Of a stretch of DNA of 64,000 nt, positions 37,201 to 45,539 are shown one piece after another. The stretch is from Mucilaginibacter pallidiroseus. GTDB lineage: Bacteria; Bacteroidota; Bacteroidia; Sphingobacteriales; Sphingobacteriaceae. The stretch is taken from the NCBI RefSeq assembly GCF_007846085.1, contig NZ_VOEJ01000002.1:248001-312000 (forward strand). Reading direction: 5' to 3'. Numbering within the stretch: the first letter of the stretch is position 1; each line of letters begins with the position of its first letter. A program made the translations under genes and the position numbers. The notes beneath the pieces were generated by a model. The model was not told where the DNA came from and made no database searches. It saw only the letters and a program-made list of their open reading frames with translations.

Positions 37201-37407
37201 TTTCTCCAGCGGCTCTGTTATTTGTGACTCAATTACATCGGCGTTGGCACCCGAGTAACTTGTTGATACCGAAATAATAGGCGGATCTACAGACGGAAAA
37301 TCCCTTACGCCCAAAAACTTGTAACCAATAATACCAAACACCACAATAACAACAGACATTACCGTTGCCAGCACAGGTCGTTTTATACTTACCGACGATA
37401 AACTCAT
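34285..37407 (-). CDS. RND efflux transporter permease (AcrB/MexB-type)
   Basis: The 1040-residue inner-membrane transporter has the usual RND build: a first helix with RPVLATVMSVVIVVFGIIGY, a docking/porter domain, a central helix bundle, a second porter domain and a final bundle. The proton-relay segment GLVVDDGIVVTENIYKKIEDG is the family signature. FAVVVAGSVLISAFVSLSLTPML is typical of HAE-1 pumps. The C-terminus ends in a charged tail (RRDPDHEQEEVEEPKQP). The substrate range cannot be read from sequence. It lies between its adaptor (7 bp upstream) and TolC partner. Confidence 0.95.
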   Translation of the reverse strand: MSLSSVSIKRPVLATVMSVVIVVFGIIGYKFLGVRDFPSVDPPIISVSTSYSGANADVIESQITEPLEKAINGVPGIRNISSTSSVGSSNITVEFNLDADLETAANDVRDKVSQAQRQLPQDINAPPVVTKADANADQIITLTVSSKTRNITQVNDFAENVLQEGLQTIPGVSAINIQGQRQYAMRLWIDPAKLSALGLTATDIGTALGRENVELPAGKIEGNNTEITIRALGKLTNEKDFNNLIIRADSNRVIRLSDIGYAVLGSANEETSFKESGVPQVGLAVVPQPGANYVQIAEDFYIRLEQIKKDLPPDITVKVALDNTRFINNSITEVKETLLISFILVVIIIYLFFRDWLIAFRPLIDIPVSLIGAFFIMYVFGFSINILTLLGIVLATGLVVDDGIVVTENIYKKIEDGMAIRKAAFEGSAEIFFAVISTSVTLAAVFLPIIFLQGFTGRLFREFAVVVAGSVLISAFVSLSLTPMLNVKLIRKNQKKSKFYEKTEPFFEAMTNGYTETLVSFMKKRWVSFVILAASFLITGILVKVTPSELAPLDDRSLLRYSVTGSEGATYEYMTNYMDKVAQLVTDSIPESNINIEIVSPSFGGGGSANSGFGRIGLVAPDKRERSQQQIADWLNAKLRKMPDARAIVVQEQTISGGGSGARTSLPVQFVIQNQDFEKIRKVLPEFFAEVSKSPVFQGSDVNLKFTKPELRVTTDRDRARDLGVSVADIAQTLQLYYSAGRLDYFLINGKQYQVIAQVDRANRDQPLDLKSVYVRSSKGTLVQLDNVVKVAESATPPSIYHFNRYKSATVQAGLAPGNTVGDGIAEMERIKAKLLDDTFSTDLTGPSRDYAEGSSNILFAFGFALLLIYLVLAAQFESFIDPFIVMLTVPLAVSGAFLSLWFFNQTLNIFSEIGIITLVGLVTKNGILIVEFANQRMEHGLSKYEAVVEAATARLRPILMTSLAVVLGSVPIALALGAGAKSRVSLGIVIIGGMLFSLVLTLYVIPTMYMVFAAKTRRDPDHEQEEVEEPKQPLLIEKL

Positions 37408-37414
37408 AGTTTGG

Positions 37415-38497
37415 TTATTTGATAACTTTTAAAACTTTAAGCGGCGACTTATCGCGTATTTGTATCAAGCCGGATACTACCACGCTGTCTCCCGGCTTAA
37501 GGCCGTCGGTAATTTGAATTTGGGTATCGGTACGCAAATCTGTTTTTACATCACGCGCAGCAGCAACGCCATTCTTGAGTACAAAAACTTTGCTGCTCTT
37601 TAAATCAGGTATCACGCTTTGTGTAGGTACCATAATGGTATTAGGTATCTGATCGAGCGTTAGGTTGATCTTTGCAAACGCACCAGCCGTAAGCTGGTTG
37701 TTAGGGTTAGGCGCCTTAGCCCTAACCGTAATGGTGCGAGATGCAGCATCAAGTTCCGGCTCAACAGCATACACCGTGGCTTTAAAGTTATCGCGTGAGC
37801 TGGCAATAGTAAACTGCACCTGGCTACCTTTACCTATAAGCGGTAGGTAACGCTCGGGCACAGAAAAGGTTAGCTTAGCCGGATCGATATTTACCAATGT
37901 GGCGATTGGCGTAGTAGGCGAAAGGTAGCCGCCCGGGCTCACACTGCGCAAACCTATAACACCACTAAATGGTGCTCGTATTTCGGTGCGGGCAATTTGC
38001 GCTTTTACCACATCAGCCTGTGCCCTCAAAGTAGCCAACGACGATTGCGACGTTTCATACTCCTGCTTACTTACTGCTTCTTTCTGGTAAAGTATCTTAT
38101 TACGATTGTCGATATCCTTTGCCAATACAATTTGCGCCTGCACCTGTTGAAGTGATGATTGCAGATCGGCATTATAAACTTTTACCAGCAGCTGCCCTTT
38201 TTTTACGCGCGTGCCTTCGTCAAAATAAATACCTGTTATACTGCCGGCCGTTTGGCTAACCAGGTTTACCCGTTCGTTGGCATCAATACTACCGGTTATA
38301 TCTATCTGGTTGCGCACCGCGGTATCTTTTACTACAAGTATATTTACTGCAACCGGGCCGTTGTTGCCCCTGCCTTTTCCTTTACCACCGGTAGCGGCGG
38401 CATTGGTTTGCTTTGCTTTCGAGCCAAAAAACTTATTGTAAAACAAAAACGCAACTACCAGCGCAATAAGGGTAAATACTATGTATCGTTTTTTCAT
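37415..38497 (-). CDS. RND efflux periplasmic adaptor (membrane fusion protein)
   Basis: The 360-residue protein has an N-terminal membrane anchor (RYIVFTLIALVVAFLFYNKFF) and then a Gly/Lys-rich linker. The MFP core follows: a lipoyl half with DITGSIDANERVNLVSQTAG, an alpha-hairpin (about 110-165) and the second lipoyl half IRAPFSGVIGLRSVSPGGYL. Beta-barrel and membrane-proximal domains come next. It links the pump to the TolC channel. First gene of the operon with 7 bp to the pump gene. No regulator gene is adjacent; the upstream gap of 234 bp is shared with the divergent M61 peptidase. Confidence 0.94.
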   Translation of the reverse strand: MKKRYIVFTLIALVVAFLFYNKFFGSKAKQTNAAATGGKGKGRGNNGPVAVNILVVKDTAVRNQIDITGSIDANERVNLVSQTAGSITGIYFDEGTRVKKGQLLVKVYNADLQSSLQQVQAQIVLAKDIDNRNKILYQKEAVSKQEYETSQSSLATLRAQADVVKAQIARTEIRAPFSGVIGLRSVSPGGYLSPTTPIATLVNIDPAKLTFSVPERYLPLIGKGSQVQFTIASSRDNFKATVYAVEPELDAASRTITVRAKAPNPNNQLTAGAFAKINLTLDQIPNTIMVPTQSVIPDLKSSKVFVLKNGVAAARDVKTDLRTDTQIQITDGLKPGDSVVVSGLIQIRDKSPLKVLKVIK

Positions 38498-38731
38498 GTG
38501 TTTATATGGGCGGGGCAGCTATATTTTTATCTTTTGTGTCGTGTTAAATTAATCTGTTTAATTTCAGACTTTTAATTGGTTACGTTAATAATAATTGGTT
38601 TTACGGGGGCGAATAACCTTGTAACAAAACTAACCGCCGAAAATGTATTTTGATTGCTTGTATCAACGATTTTACATCTTTAATTAAAAAGGCACCCTTT
38701 ACTAACTTTAAATAAAATTATACCTTGCCGA

Positions 38732-40531
38732 ATGAAAAATTTTCGAATTGCAGCGCTGGCTGCTTTAACACTACTTTTTATGAGCACTATTCCTGTCAGC
38801 GCAGCTGTACCGGCTAAAATTTCTTACAAAGTTTCATTTCCTGATGCGCAGGCACATTATGCAGATATAGAGATGACCGTCAGCGGGTTGCAGCAGCCAT
38901 CCCTTGAGGTTAAAATGCCTGTTTGGGCTCCCGGCTCATACCTAGTTAGGGAATTTGCAAAAAACATCGAATCGCTATCGGCCACGGCTAATAACAAGGC
39001 TGTTACAGCAACCAAAATATCAAAAAACACCTGGAAAATAGCAACTGCTGGAATTGGCTCGGTAACTGTTAAGTACAAGGTTTACGCGTTCGAGCTGTCG
39101 GTGCGTACAAGCTTTGTTGATGCATCGCACGCGTTTTTATCAACCACAGGTATTTTTCTGTACCCAAAAGGGATGATTAACCAGCCATCAACCATTAAAA
39201 TAATACCTTATAAGGATTGGGATAAAGTATCAACCAGCCTTGAAAAGGTAGGTGGCGATGCCTTTACCCTTACTGCGCCTAATTATGATATCCTTTTTGA
39301 CTCGCCTATTGAGATAGGCACGCAAGACATTTTTGGCTTTGAAGTAAACGGTGTTAAATACGACGTTGCCATGTATGGCGGCGGCAATTATGATAAAGCG
39401 CGCCTGTCTGCAGATATGGCCAAAATAGTTGAAGCCGAAACCGGCGTATTTGGCGAAAACCCCAACAAACACTACACTTTTATAGTACACAACCGCCAGC
39501 GTAACGGCGGTGGTTTGGAACACTTAAGCTCTACCGTATTAGGCGCATCGCGCGACCAGTATGGCAGCGAGCGCGGCTACCAGGGCTTTTTAAGCCTGGT
39601 GGCTCATGAGCACTTCCACCTGTGGAATGTAAAACGACTGCGCCCTATTGCATTAGGCCCGTTTGATTACGATAACGAAAATTACACCACCAACCTTTGG
39701 ATTGCTGAAGGCTTTACCGCTTATTACCAAAACCTGATGCTGCGCCATGCGGGTATTGTGCCGGAAGATGGTTTCTTATCAGCAATGGTTGGCGACATCA
39801 ATACTGTTGAAAATACACCGGGTACTAAGGTACAACCACTTGCCGAGTCGAGCTTTGACGCTTGGATCAAAGGTTATCGCCCTAACGAGAATTCGGTTAA
39901 CACCGGCATCTCCTACTACGATAAAGGTGCTGTTATAGGTATGCTGCTTGATCTGGAGATCATCAATAGCTCGGCAGCCAAATCATCGTTAGATGATGTA
40001 ATGAAGTACATGTACAATACCTACTACAAAGGCAAAGGCCGCGGATACACCGATGCCGAATTTAAAGCCGGTTTTGAAAAATTTGCAGGTAAAAAATTAG
40101 ATGCTTTTTATGCCGATTACATTAATGGCCTCGCAGCTATCGATTACAACAAATACCTGGGCTATGCCGGTTATAAACTTACTGACGAGCTTGCCGGCAC
40201 CAATGAGCCTACGCTTGGTGTAAACCTTGGTAAAGCCGGAAGTAAAATAACCGTAATGGCCGTGTTGCGCGACGGGCCAGCCTGGAAAGACGGTATAAAC
40301 GTAGGCGACGAGATTGTTGCTGTTGACGGCACACCGGTTACTGACCAGGCCGAGATTATGAAAAACAAAAAAATAGGCGATAAGATCAATATAACTGTTA
40401 ACCGTGATGGTAAAGCTTACATTTTACCGGTTACGTTGCTGCGTAATCCTCGCCAAAAAAACAAAATAGAATCATTATCAGCACCTACAGAAAAGCAACT
40501 TGCCGTACGCAAAAAATGGCTTAAATTATAA
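38732..40531 (+). CDS. M61 family metallopeptidase with PDZ domain
   Basis: The 599-residue secreted protein has a signal peptide (about residues 1-26). An N-terminal beta-domain (about 30-190, with KMPVWAPGSYLVREFAKNI) precedes a gluzincin domain bearing HEHFH (H292, E293, H296), followed by WNVKRLRP and a WIAEGFTAYYQ with the third zinc ligand Glu. A PDZ domain lies at about 495-560 (GPAWKDGINVGDEIVAVDG). M61 enzymes are glycyl/alanyl-type aminopeptidases. A weak -7-like TACCTTGC lies 4 bases before the ATG. It is followed by a strong terminator. Confidence 0.94.
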   Translation: MKNFRIAALAALTLLFMSTIPVSAAVPAKISYKVSFPDAQAHYADIEMTVSGLQQPSLEVKMPVWAPGSYLVREFAKNIESLSATANNKAVTATKISKNTWKIATAGIGSVTVKYKVYAFELSVRTSFVDASHAFLSTTGIFLYPKGMINQPSTIKIIPYKDWDKVSTSLEKVGGDAFTLTAPNYDILFDSPIEIGTQDIFGFEVNGVKYDVAMYGGGNYDKARLSADMAKIVEAETGVFGENPNKHYTFIVHNRQRNGGGLEHLSSTVLGASRDQYGSERGYQGFLSLVAHEHFHLWNVKRLRPIALGPFDYDNENYTTNLWIAEGFTAYYQNLMLRHAGIVPEDGFLSAMVGDINTVENTPGTKVQPLAESSFDAWIKGYRPNENSVNTGISYYDKGAVIGMLLDLEIINSSAAKSSLDDVMKYMYNTYYKGKGRGYTDAEFKAGFEKFAGKKLDAFYADYINGLAAIDYNKYLGYAGYKLTDELAGTNEPTLGVNLGKAGSKITVMAVLRDGPAWKDGINVGDEIVAVDGTPVTDQAEIMKNKKIGDKINITVNRDGKAYILPVTLLRNPRQKNKIESLSAPTEKQLAVRKKWLKL

Positions 40532-40549
40532 GCTACGCGCTTAGCTGGC

Positions 40550-40590
40550 AAAAATCCCCTTATGTCACAAACCTTAAGGGGATTTTTTAT
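40550..40590 (+). terminator. Rho-independent terminator after M61 peptidase
   Basis: AAAATCCCCTTA and TAAGGGGATTTT form a 12-bp perfect stem with a 12-base loop and a following TT run. Confidence 0.85.
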
Positions 40591-40704
40591 GCTATAACAA
40601 TTCACTTTATGGTTGACGAAAGTGTTATCTGGTATTAAAGGTGAACAAGCTAATTATGGCACGGTTATTAATATACTATATACCTAACACTAAAATCAAC
40701 CTTT

Positions 40705-40860
40705 ATGAACAACCTATTGTACGTTATCGCCGTAATATTAGTAGTATTTTGGGCACTTGGCCTTGTTTTTTCAATAGCAGGCAATCTTATTCACCTGTTG
40801 TTGCTTATTGCCGTTATCATGGTTTTACTTAAAGTTATTCGCAGGCCAACCGCCGTTTAA
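40705..40860 (+). CDS. Small Lmo0937-like membrane protein (51 residues)
   Basis: The 51-residue protein starts MNNLLYVIAVILVVFWALGL and is nearly all hydrophobic, with two membrane segments (about 4-24 and 28-43) joined by SIAGNLIH, and a basic end (VIRRPTAV). This is the pattern of the Lmo0937 family of tiny membrane proteins, often linked to stress responses; that link is family-level knowledge only. It lies 9 bp before the PAS-domain gene on the same strand. A longer frame at 40641-40832 overlapping it in another register is a shadow. Confidence 0.75.
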   Translation: MNNLLYVIAVILVVFWALGLVFSIAGNLIHLLLLIAVIMVLLKVIRRPTAV

Positions 40861-40869
40861 TGTAAGGTT

Positions 40870-41550
40870 ATGCAAGTTTCGTTAACACCTCAGTTACTTG
40901 GCGACCTTATTGAAAAGGGCTACAGTTATATGCTGGCGAATACTGTAGCAGGTAATAGCACCGAAACTACAATTGTGCTTAAACCTGTGCGCAAGAAGCC
41001 ATCGTTATTGAGTTTACCTAATGGATATGAAGCCTACTACCGTATTACAAGAGAGCCTATGCAGTTGGCTTGCGGTGTGGATGCTACTACCGTGCTGGTA
41101 GATTATGAAACCATCAGCGGCAATATTACCGGTGAAGACATATTCGAGGACAGTTATTTTAGGATGAGCGAGGACTTTTTTAAGCAGGTGCTTGATAGCC
41201 TTGAAGACTATGCCGTGATAACGACCGACAAAAATGGCGATGTTAACAGCTGGAACCATGGTGCGCAACATGTACTTGGCTACAGTGAGCATGAGATAAT
41301 TGGACATAGCGCTCAGATTTTCTTTACGCCTCAAGACAGAGAGAAACGCGCACCCGAAAAAGAGCTAAGCACTGCTTTAAAAGATGGCCGTGCAGTTGAT
41401 GAGCGCTTCCATTTGCGCAAAGATGGGTCTCAGTTTTGGGGAAGCGGCCTGGTATTCCCTTTGTATGATGAGGAGGAAAAACACCGGGGTTACACTAAAA
41501 TAATGCGCAACCTGCGCGAAGAGCGGGAAGCAAGAAAAAGTACTATTTGA
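40870..41550 (+). CDS. PAS-domain protein without an output domain
   Basis: The 226-residue protein has an N-terminal region of about 95 residues of unknown type. A PAS domain follows at about 108-216, with VLDSLEDYAVITTDKNGDVNSWNHGAQHVLGYSEHEIIGH in sections and the PAC-like KDGSQFWGSGLVFPLYDEE. It ends soon after KIMRNLREEREARK, where a coiled coil and kinase would normally begin, but no kinase, cyclase or DNA-binding domain follows. It may act as a free sensor binding a partner. It is 9 bp downstream of the small membrane protein, which suggests co-expression. Confidence 0.8.
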   Translation: MQVSLTPQLLGDLIEKGYSYMLANTVAGNSTETTIVLKPVRKKPSLLSLPNGYEAYYRITREPMQLACGVDATTVLVDYETISGNITGEDIFEDSYFRMSEDFFKQVLDSLEDYAVITTDKNGDVNSWNHGAQHVLGYSEHEIIGHSAQIFFTPQDREKRAPEKELSTALKDGRAVDERFHLRKDGSQFWGSGLVFPLYDEEEKHRGYTKIMRNLREEREARKSTI

Positions 41551-41555
41551 TATAA

Positions 41556-41594
41556 AACAAGAGCGCCCGTTTTTTTAACGGGCGCTCTTGTTTG
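41556..41594. terminator. Bidirectional terminator
   Basis: AAACAAGAGCGCCCGTT and its reverse complement form a long stem with a short T-rich loop between the convergent PAS and M56 genes. Confidence 0.85.
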
Positions 41595-41614
41595 TAAGGT
41601 ATAGGTTAATATTG

Positions 41615-43576
41615 TTACAGTTTGAATTTAGCATTTTTGGTTTCAACCAAAACAACGCCGTTTAAGCCCTTAGCTCCATATTTCAAAATTGCATTCTTAT
41701 CCTTTATTACGCTAATGCTTTTGATGTCATTAGGATTGATTCCCTCAATACTTGCTGTTTCTTTTCCGTTAAGTATGTAAAGCGGCGCAAACTCGCCGTT
41801 CTTATTTCCGCTGATAATAACCGTATTTTTTTTGCCGTCTGCGGTATCAATAGTGCTTGCCGTAAATGCGAATGACTGATTTGTAGCGGGCACTTTGCCA
41901 ACCCGTTGTACTGGTTTACCGTTCGCTTCTGCTAATGAGAAAGTTATAGGTACAGTATATTGCACCCTAACCGGCTTACCACTTTGCATACCTGGCTTCC
42001 ATTTAGGCGAAGCGGCTAAAACCCTTACTGCCTCTTCGTCCGTACCGCTGCCAACACTCCGTACAACCTTCATGTTGCTAAGGGAACCGTCCTTCTCAAC
42101 AACAAATGTTATAATAACCCTACCCTGCACATGATTATCTCGTGCCTGTTGTGGATAGTTTAAGTTTGTGACAATGTATTTTTCAAATGCCTGTTGCCCG
42201 CCGGGAAAACCAGGCGATTGCTCAACTGCGGAAAATACGGCTCCGCTTGCAGGCGATGCAGCCTTGTCAACATTATTGTCGGCGCTTAATGCAAATTGGA
42301 TAGGTACGGCATATTGAACCCTAACCTTGTGTTTGTTTTGAATGCCCGGCTGCCATTTAGGCGATGCTTTCATTACACGCAGTGCCTCGGCATCTATATT
42401 TCGGCTAACGCTTTTCGCAACTTTAATATCAGATAACGAACCGTCTGCTTCAACAACAAACGTAAGTACCACCCTACCCTGTACGTTATTTTCACGCTCG
42501 GCTTTTGGGTATTTTATGTTTTTGGCTAAGAACTTACCAAATGCCTCGTCGCCACCCGGAAACTCTGGCGCATGCTCAACCTCTGTAAAAAGCTCCCTGC
42601 CCGGCACCGTGTCAAGCTCGATTTCTTGAATGCTTTTGTCGGCGGCAATCTCCTTGTTTGTTGCGTCCTTAGCATTTGCATCAGGTATTACTGATTGCGC
42701 GGTACGGTCAAACACCTCATCGGCCCTGTCATGAATAGCAACAACAGCCTTACTGTTATTTATTGTGGCTGATGATAAGATCAGCATCAGCATAAATAAT
42801 GGTGCAGACAAGCCGTATTTAATCAGCTTGATGCGCTGCGATTTATTCTTCTGTAACATAACAATACGTTTTTTTAATAAGCTATGGTTAAAGAAAGGGT
42901 TGATGAGGCTATGGGCTGGTGCATTAAAAGTTTGGTTAAGCAGCAGCATCGCATAGTCGGCTTTGCTTGCGCCGGCTTTTACTGCGTAGCTATCGGCAAT
43001 GTACTCGTGTATGTGCTTTATGGCGTAGCGGTACAGATAAACAACAGGGTTAAACCAATTAATAATCATCACAGCTTCAATAATCAATATATCTGCCGAA
43101 TGCCACTGGCGTGCATGCACTTCCTCATGCTGCTTAATCACATCGTTACCTTCCTCATGCTCGGTTAAGCGAATGGTGCTGAAGAAAGAATAAGAAACCT
43201 TTGACGGGCGCTTGATCATCTGCTTCACCTCGAACAACTGCCAAACCAGCCTAATGGCGAGGAATACCGCACCGGCTGCATATAGCAGGGTAACTATTTC
43301 GCCAATGGTTATGGGGTTATTTTTAAGCGGTGCAAAGGTGACAATCATATCCGGCGACGTTGTGCTGTATATGGTTGTTTGCATTTGCTTTGTTATAAAA
43401 AGATCCTGCACCCAGCGGGCCTGTACCAGCGGGATGATGAACGATAGCGTAGCCGCACCCACCAAATAAATGCGGTTTAATTGAAAAAATGTTTCCCGGC
43501 GGAGCAATAGTGCATAGAACCCGAAAAACAATATCAGGTATATGTTTACCAATAATAAATAATGCCACCAGGTCAT
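41615..43576 (-). CDS. BlaR1-type M56 peptidase fused to two TonB C-terminal domains and a TonB-plug-like tail
   Basis: The 653-residue protein starts with membrane helices (about 3-21, 34-55, 93-112) and an M56 metallopeptidase carrying HEEVH (H150, E151, H154). A fourth helix lies near 255-272. Two TonB C-terminal domains follow at about 340-430 and 455-548, each starting PGFPGG/PEFPGG and containing VQGRVxxTFVVExDGSLS. The tail (about 595-653) has INPNDIKSISVIKDKNAILKYGAKG, which resembles a TonB-receptor plug. M56 proteins sense envelope stress and relieve BlaI-type repression by proteolysis. The gene lies 2 bp downstream of blaI. Confidence 0.85.
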   Translation of the reverse strand: MTWWHYLLLVNIYLILFFGFYALLLRRETFFQLNRIYLVGAATLSFIIPLVQARWVQDLFITKQMQTTIYSTTSPDMIVTFAPLKNNPITIGEIVTLLYAAGAVFLAIRLVWQLFEVKQMIKRPSKVSYSFFSTIRLTEHEEGNDVIKQHEEVHARQWHSADILIIEAVMIINWFNPVVYLYRYAIKHIHEYIADSYAVKAGASKADYAMLLLNQTFNAPAHSLINPFFNHSLLKKRIVMLQKNKSQRIKLIKYGLSAPLFMLMLILSSATINNSKAVVAIHDRADEVFDRTAQSVIPDANAKDATNKEIAADKSIQEIELDTVPGRELFTEVEHAPEFPGGDEAFGKFLAKNIKYPKAERENNVQGRVVLTFVVEADGSLSDIKVAKSVSRNIDAEALRVMKASPKWQPGIQNKHKVRVQYAVPIQFALSADNNVDKAASPASGAVFSAVEQSPGFPGGQQAFEKYIVTNLNYPQQARDNHVQGRVIITFVVEKDGSLSNMKVVRSVGSGTDEEAVRVLAASPKWKPGMQSGKPVRVQYTVPITFSLAEANGKPVQRVGKVPATNQSFAFTASTIDTADGKKNTVIISGNKNGEFAPLYILNGKETASIEGINPNDIKSISVIKDKNAILKYGAKGLNGVVLVETKNAKFKL

Positions 43577-43578
43577 GA

Positions 43579-43950
43579 TTATTTTTCTTTAAGTTTTTCA
43601 ATCAATTTCATGATATCATCGGCCTCTTTCAAATCAATTTTCTCTTTCTTCACAAAAAAGGAAAGCATCCTGTTTACAGAGTTATCGAAATAGCCGGTCA
43701 GCAATTTATCTGCCGCGAAGGTTTTGTATTGCTCCTTGCTTATCACAGGGTGGTACTCGTGGCTTTTGCCATAAGCCGTATGCCCTACAAAGCCTTTGGT
43801 TTCTAATATCCTGATGATAGTTGATACCGTATTGTAGGCTGGTTTTGGCTCAGGCAGCACATCAAGCACGTCCTTAACAAAACCTTTTTGCAACTGCCAA
43901 AGCACCTGCATTATTTGTTCTTCGGCGCGGGTTAATTCTTTAATTTCCAT
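43579..43950 (-). CDS. BlaI/MecI/CopY family transcriptional repressor
   Basis: The 123-residue protein is a penicillinase-repressor family member: an N-terminal winged helix with LTRAEEQIMQVLWQLQKGFVKDV and PKPAYNTVSTIIRILETKGFVGHTAYGKSHEYHPVIS, followed by a helical dimerisation tail (FFVKKEKIDLKEADDIMKLI). It represses its own operon and is inactivated by the co-encoded M56 sensor. Target genes beyond the operon are unknown. A 16-bp perfect palindrome at 44011-44026 in the divergent gap could be its operator. Confidence 0.9.
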   Translation of the reverse strand: MEIKELTRAEEQIMQVLWQLQKGFVKDVLDVLPEPKPAYNTVSTIIRILETKGFVGHTAYGKSHEYHPVISKEQYKTFAADKLLTGYFDNSVNRMLSFFVKKEKIDLKEADDIMKLIEKLKEK

Positions 43951-44010
43951 TTGAAATACAATTGTTTGTTCTAATAATTATCTAAGGTAGAAGATGTATT
44001 TCATAATAAC

Positions 44011-44026
44011 AACTAAATATTTAGTT
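44011..44026. promoter_or_regulatory. 16-bp perfect palindrome, candidate BlaI operator
   Basis: AACTAAATATTTAGTT is self-complementary over 16 bp and lies in the gap between divergent blaI (start 43950) and the MBL/beta-CASP gene (start 44084). A weaker ACAATTGT palindrome lies at about 43960. Assignment to BlaI is by position only. Confidence 0.45.
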
Positions 44027-44083
44027 TTGTTTAAAATAAACTTTATCTATGCAGCTTGGTTTCCTATCACAACCAATTCACAA

Positions 44084-45487
44084 ATGGAGATTATTTTTCA
44101 CGGCGCTGCCCGTAATGTAACCGGCAGCAAACACCTTTTAAAACTCGAAAACGGCACTACTATATTGCTCGACTGCGGCATGTTCCAAGGCTTGGGCGAA
44201 CGCACCGAAGGCATGAATGAGCATTTTGGTTTCCAGCCAAAAACTGTCGACTATCTTATCTTATCGCACGCACACATAGATCATTGTGGACTGATACCCC
44301 GTTTGGTTAAAGAGGGCTTTGAAGGCCAGATATTTTGCACACCTGCCACAATGGACCTTGCACGTATCCTATTAATGGATGCTGCCAAAATACAAACGCA
44401 GGATACCGAATATAGTAACAAAAGCCGTGAGGGTAAGGGCCTCGAGCTTGAAGTACCGCTGTTTGATGAAGATGATGCCATTGCTGCGTTAGGATTATTT
44501 AAAACAGTAGAGTACCACGAGGAATATCATCTTAACCCTGATTTGAAGTTTAAATTTACAGACGCAGGGCATATCCTTGGAAGCGCGGCCGTGCACATCA
44601 AGATAACCGAGAACAATAAGGACTTTTACATAACCTTTAGCGGTGATGTTGGCCGCTACGGCGACTTATTACTTAAAAGCCCTCAAACGTTCCCGCAGGC
44701 TGATTATATCTTACTGGAATCGACCTATGGTGACAGCCTGCACAAAGACGCCGGTTCCATTGAAGACGCCTTGCTGGAAATTATAACTGAAACTTGTGAG
44801 CGGAAGCGCGGCAAATTAATTATACCGGCTTTCAGCGTTGGCCGTACGCAGGAATTGCTTTATGCTCTCAACGCGCTTGAGCTAAAGGGTAAACTCCCGG
44901 ATGTAGCTTACTACGTAGATAGCCCCCTATCGGCACAGGCAACGGAAGTTTTAAAAAACCACCCGGAAGTATATAACAACGGCGTTAAAGAGGTATTAAA
45001 AATAGATGATGATCCGTTTGGCTTTAAAGGCTTAAGGTTTGTTGAGTCAACAGCCGAATCAATTGCTTTGAACGATGATGCAAGGCCTTGCGTTATCATT
45101 TCATCATCGGGCATGGCCGAGGCCGGACGTGTGAAGCACCATATAAAAAACAACATCGGCAATCAAAAAAACACCATACTGATGGTGGGCTATGCCGAGC
45201 CAAGTTCATTAGGTGGCCGCCTTGCCCGGGGCGAAAAAGAGGTTTACATTTTTGGCGATCAGTACCAGGTAAATGCCGAAGTACGCTCCTTAAAAAGCAT
45301 GAGTGCCCACGGCGACTATGAAGACCTACTTCACTTTATTTCATGCCAGGATCCGGCTGTAGTAAAAAAGATTTTCCTGGTACATGGCGAGTATGAGGTA
45401 CAACAAAGCTTTGCGGAGCGGCTAAAAGAAAATGGGTTCCAAAATGTCGAAATTCCTTACCAGCATGAAAAGGTAGTACTGGAATAG
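44084..45487 (+). CDS. MBL-fold/beta-CASP RNA-specificity nuclease-like protein
   Basis: From the ATG at 44084 the product is 467 residues starting MEIIFHGAARNVTGSKHLL. An earlier ATG at 43994 would put the candidate operator inside the gene. The metallo-beta-lactamase motif HAHIDHCGL, a GHILGSAAVHI segment and FSGDVGR supply metal ligands. A beta-CASP domain follows (ILLESTYGDSLHK, IPAFSVGRTQELLYAL), then the RNA-specificity domain (SSSGMAEAGRVKHHIKN, SAHGDYEDLL). This is the CPSF73/YSH1-like bacterial family of RNA-processing exonucleases. The target is unknown. Confidence 0.92.
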   Translation: MEIIFHGAARNVTGSKHLLKLENGTTILLDCGMFQGLGERTEGMNEHFGFQPKTVDYLILSHAHIDHCGLIPRLVKEGFEGQIFCTPATMDLARILLMDAAKIQTQDTEYSNKSREGKGLELEVPLFDEDDAIAALGLFKTVEYHEEYHLNPDLKFKFTDAGHILGSAAVHIKITENNKDFYITFSGDVGRYGDLLLKSPQTFPQADYILLESTYGDSLHKDAGSIEDALLEIITETCERKRGKLIIPAFSVGRTQELLYALNALELKGKLPDVAYYVDSPLSAQATEVLKNHPEVYNNGVKEVLKIDDDPFGFKGLRFVESTAESIALNDDARPCVIISSSGMAEAGRVKHHIKNNIGNQKNTILMVGYAEPSSLGGRLARGEKEVYIFGDQYQVNAEVRSLKSMSAHGDYEDLLHFISCQDPAVVKKIFLVHGEYEVQQSFAERLKENGFQNVEIPYQHEKVVLE

Positions 45488-45501
45488 GGCAAAATATACT
45501 T

Positions 45502-45534
45502 AAGCCGGCGTTTTATAAAGCGCTGGCTTTTTTG
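45502..45534. terminator. Hairpin terminator after the MBL gene
   Basis: AAGCCGGCG and CGCTGGCTT form a 9-bp stem with one G-T pair and a loop of about 13 bases, followed by TTTTTG. Confidence 0.7.
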
Positions 45535-45539
45535 CTTAA

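Noticed and set aside
40641-40832. 63-residue plus-strand frame
   Set aside because: It overlaps the 51-residue membrane protein in another register; the latter has a coherent hydrophobic pattern.
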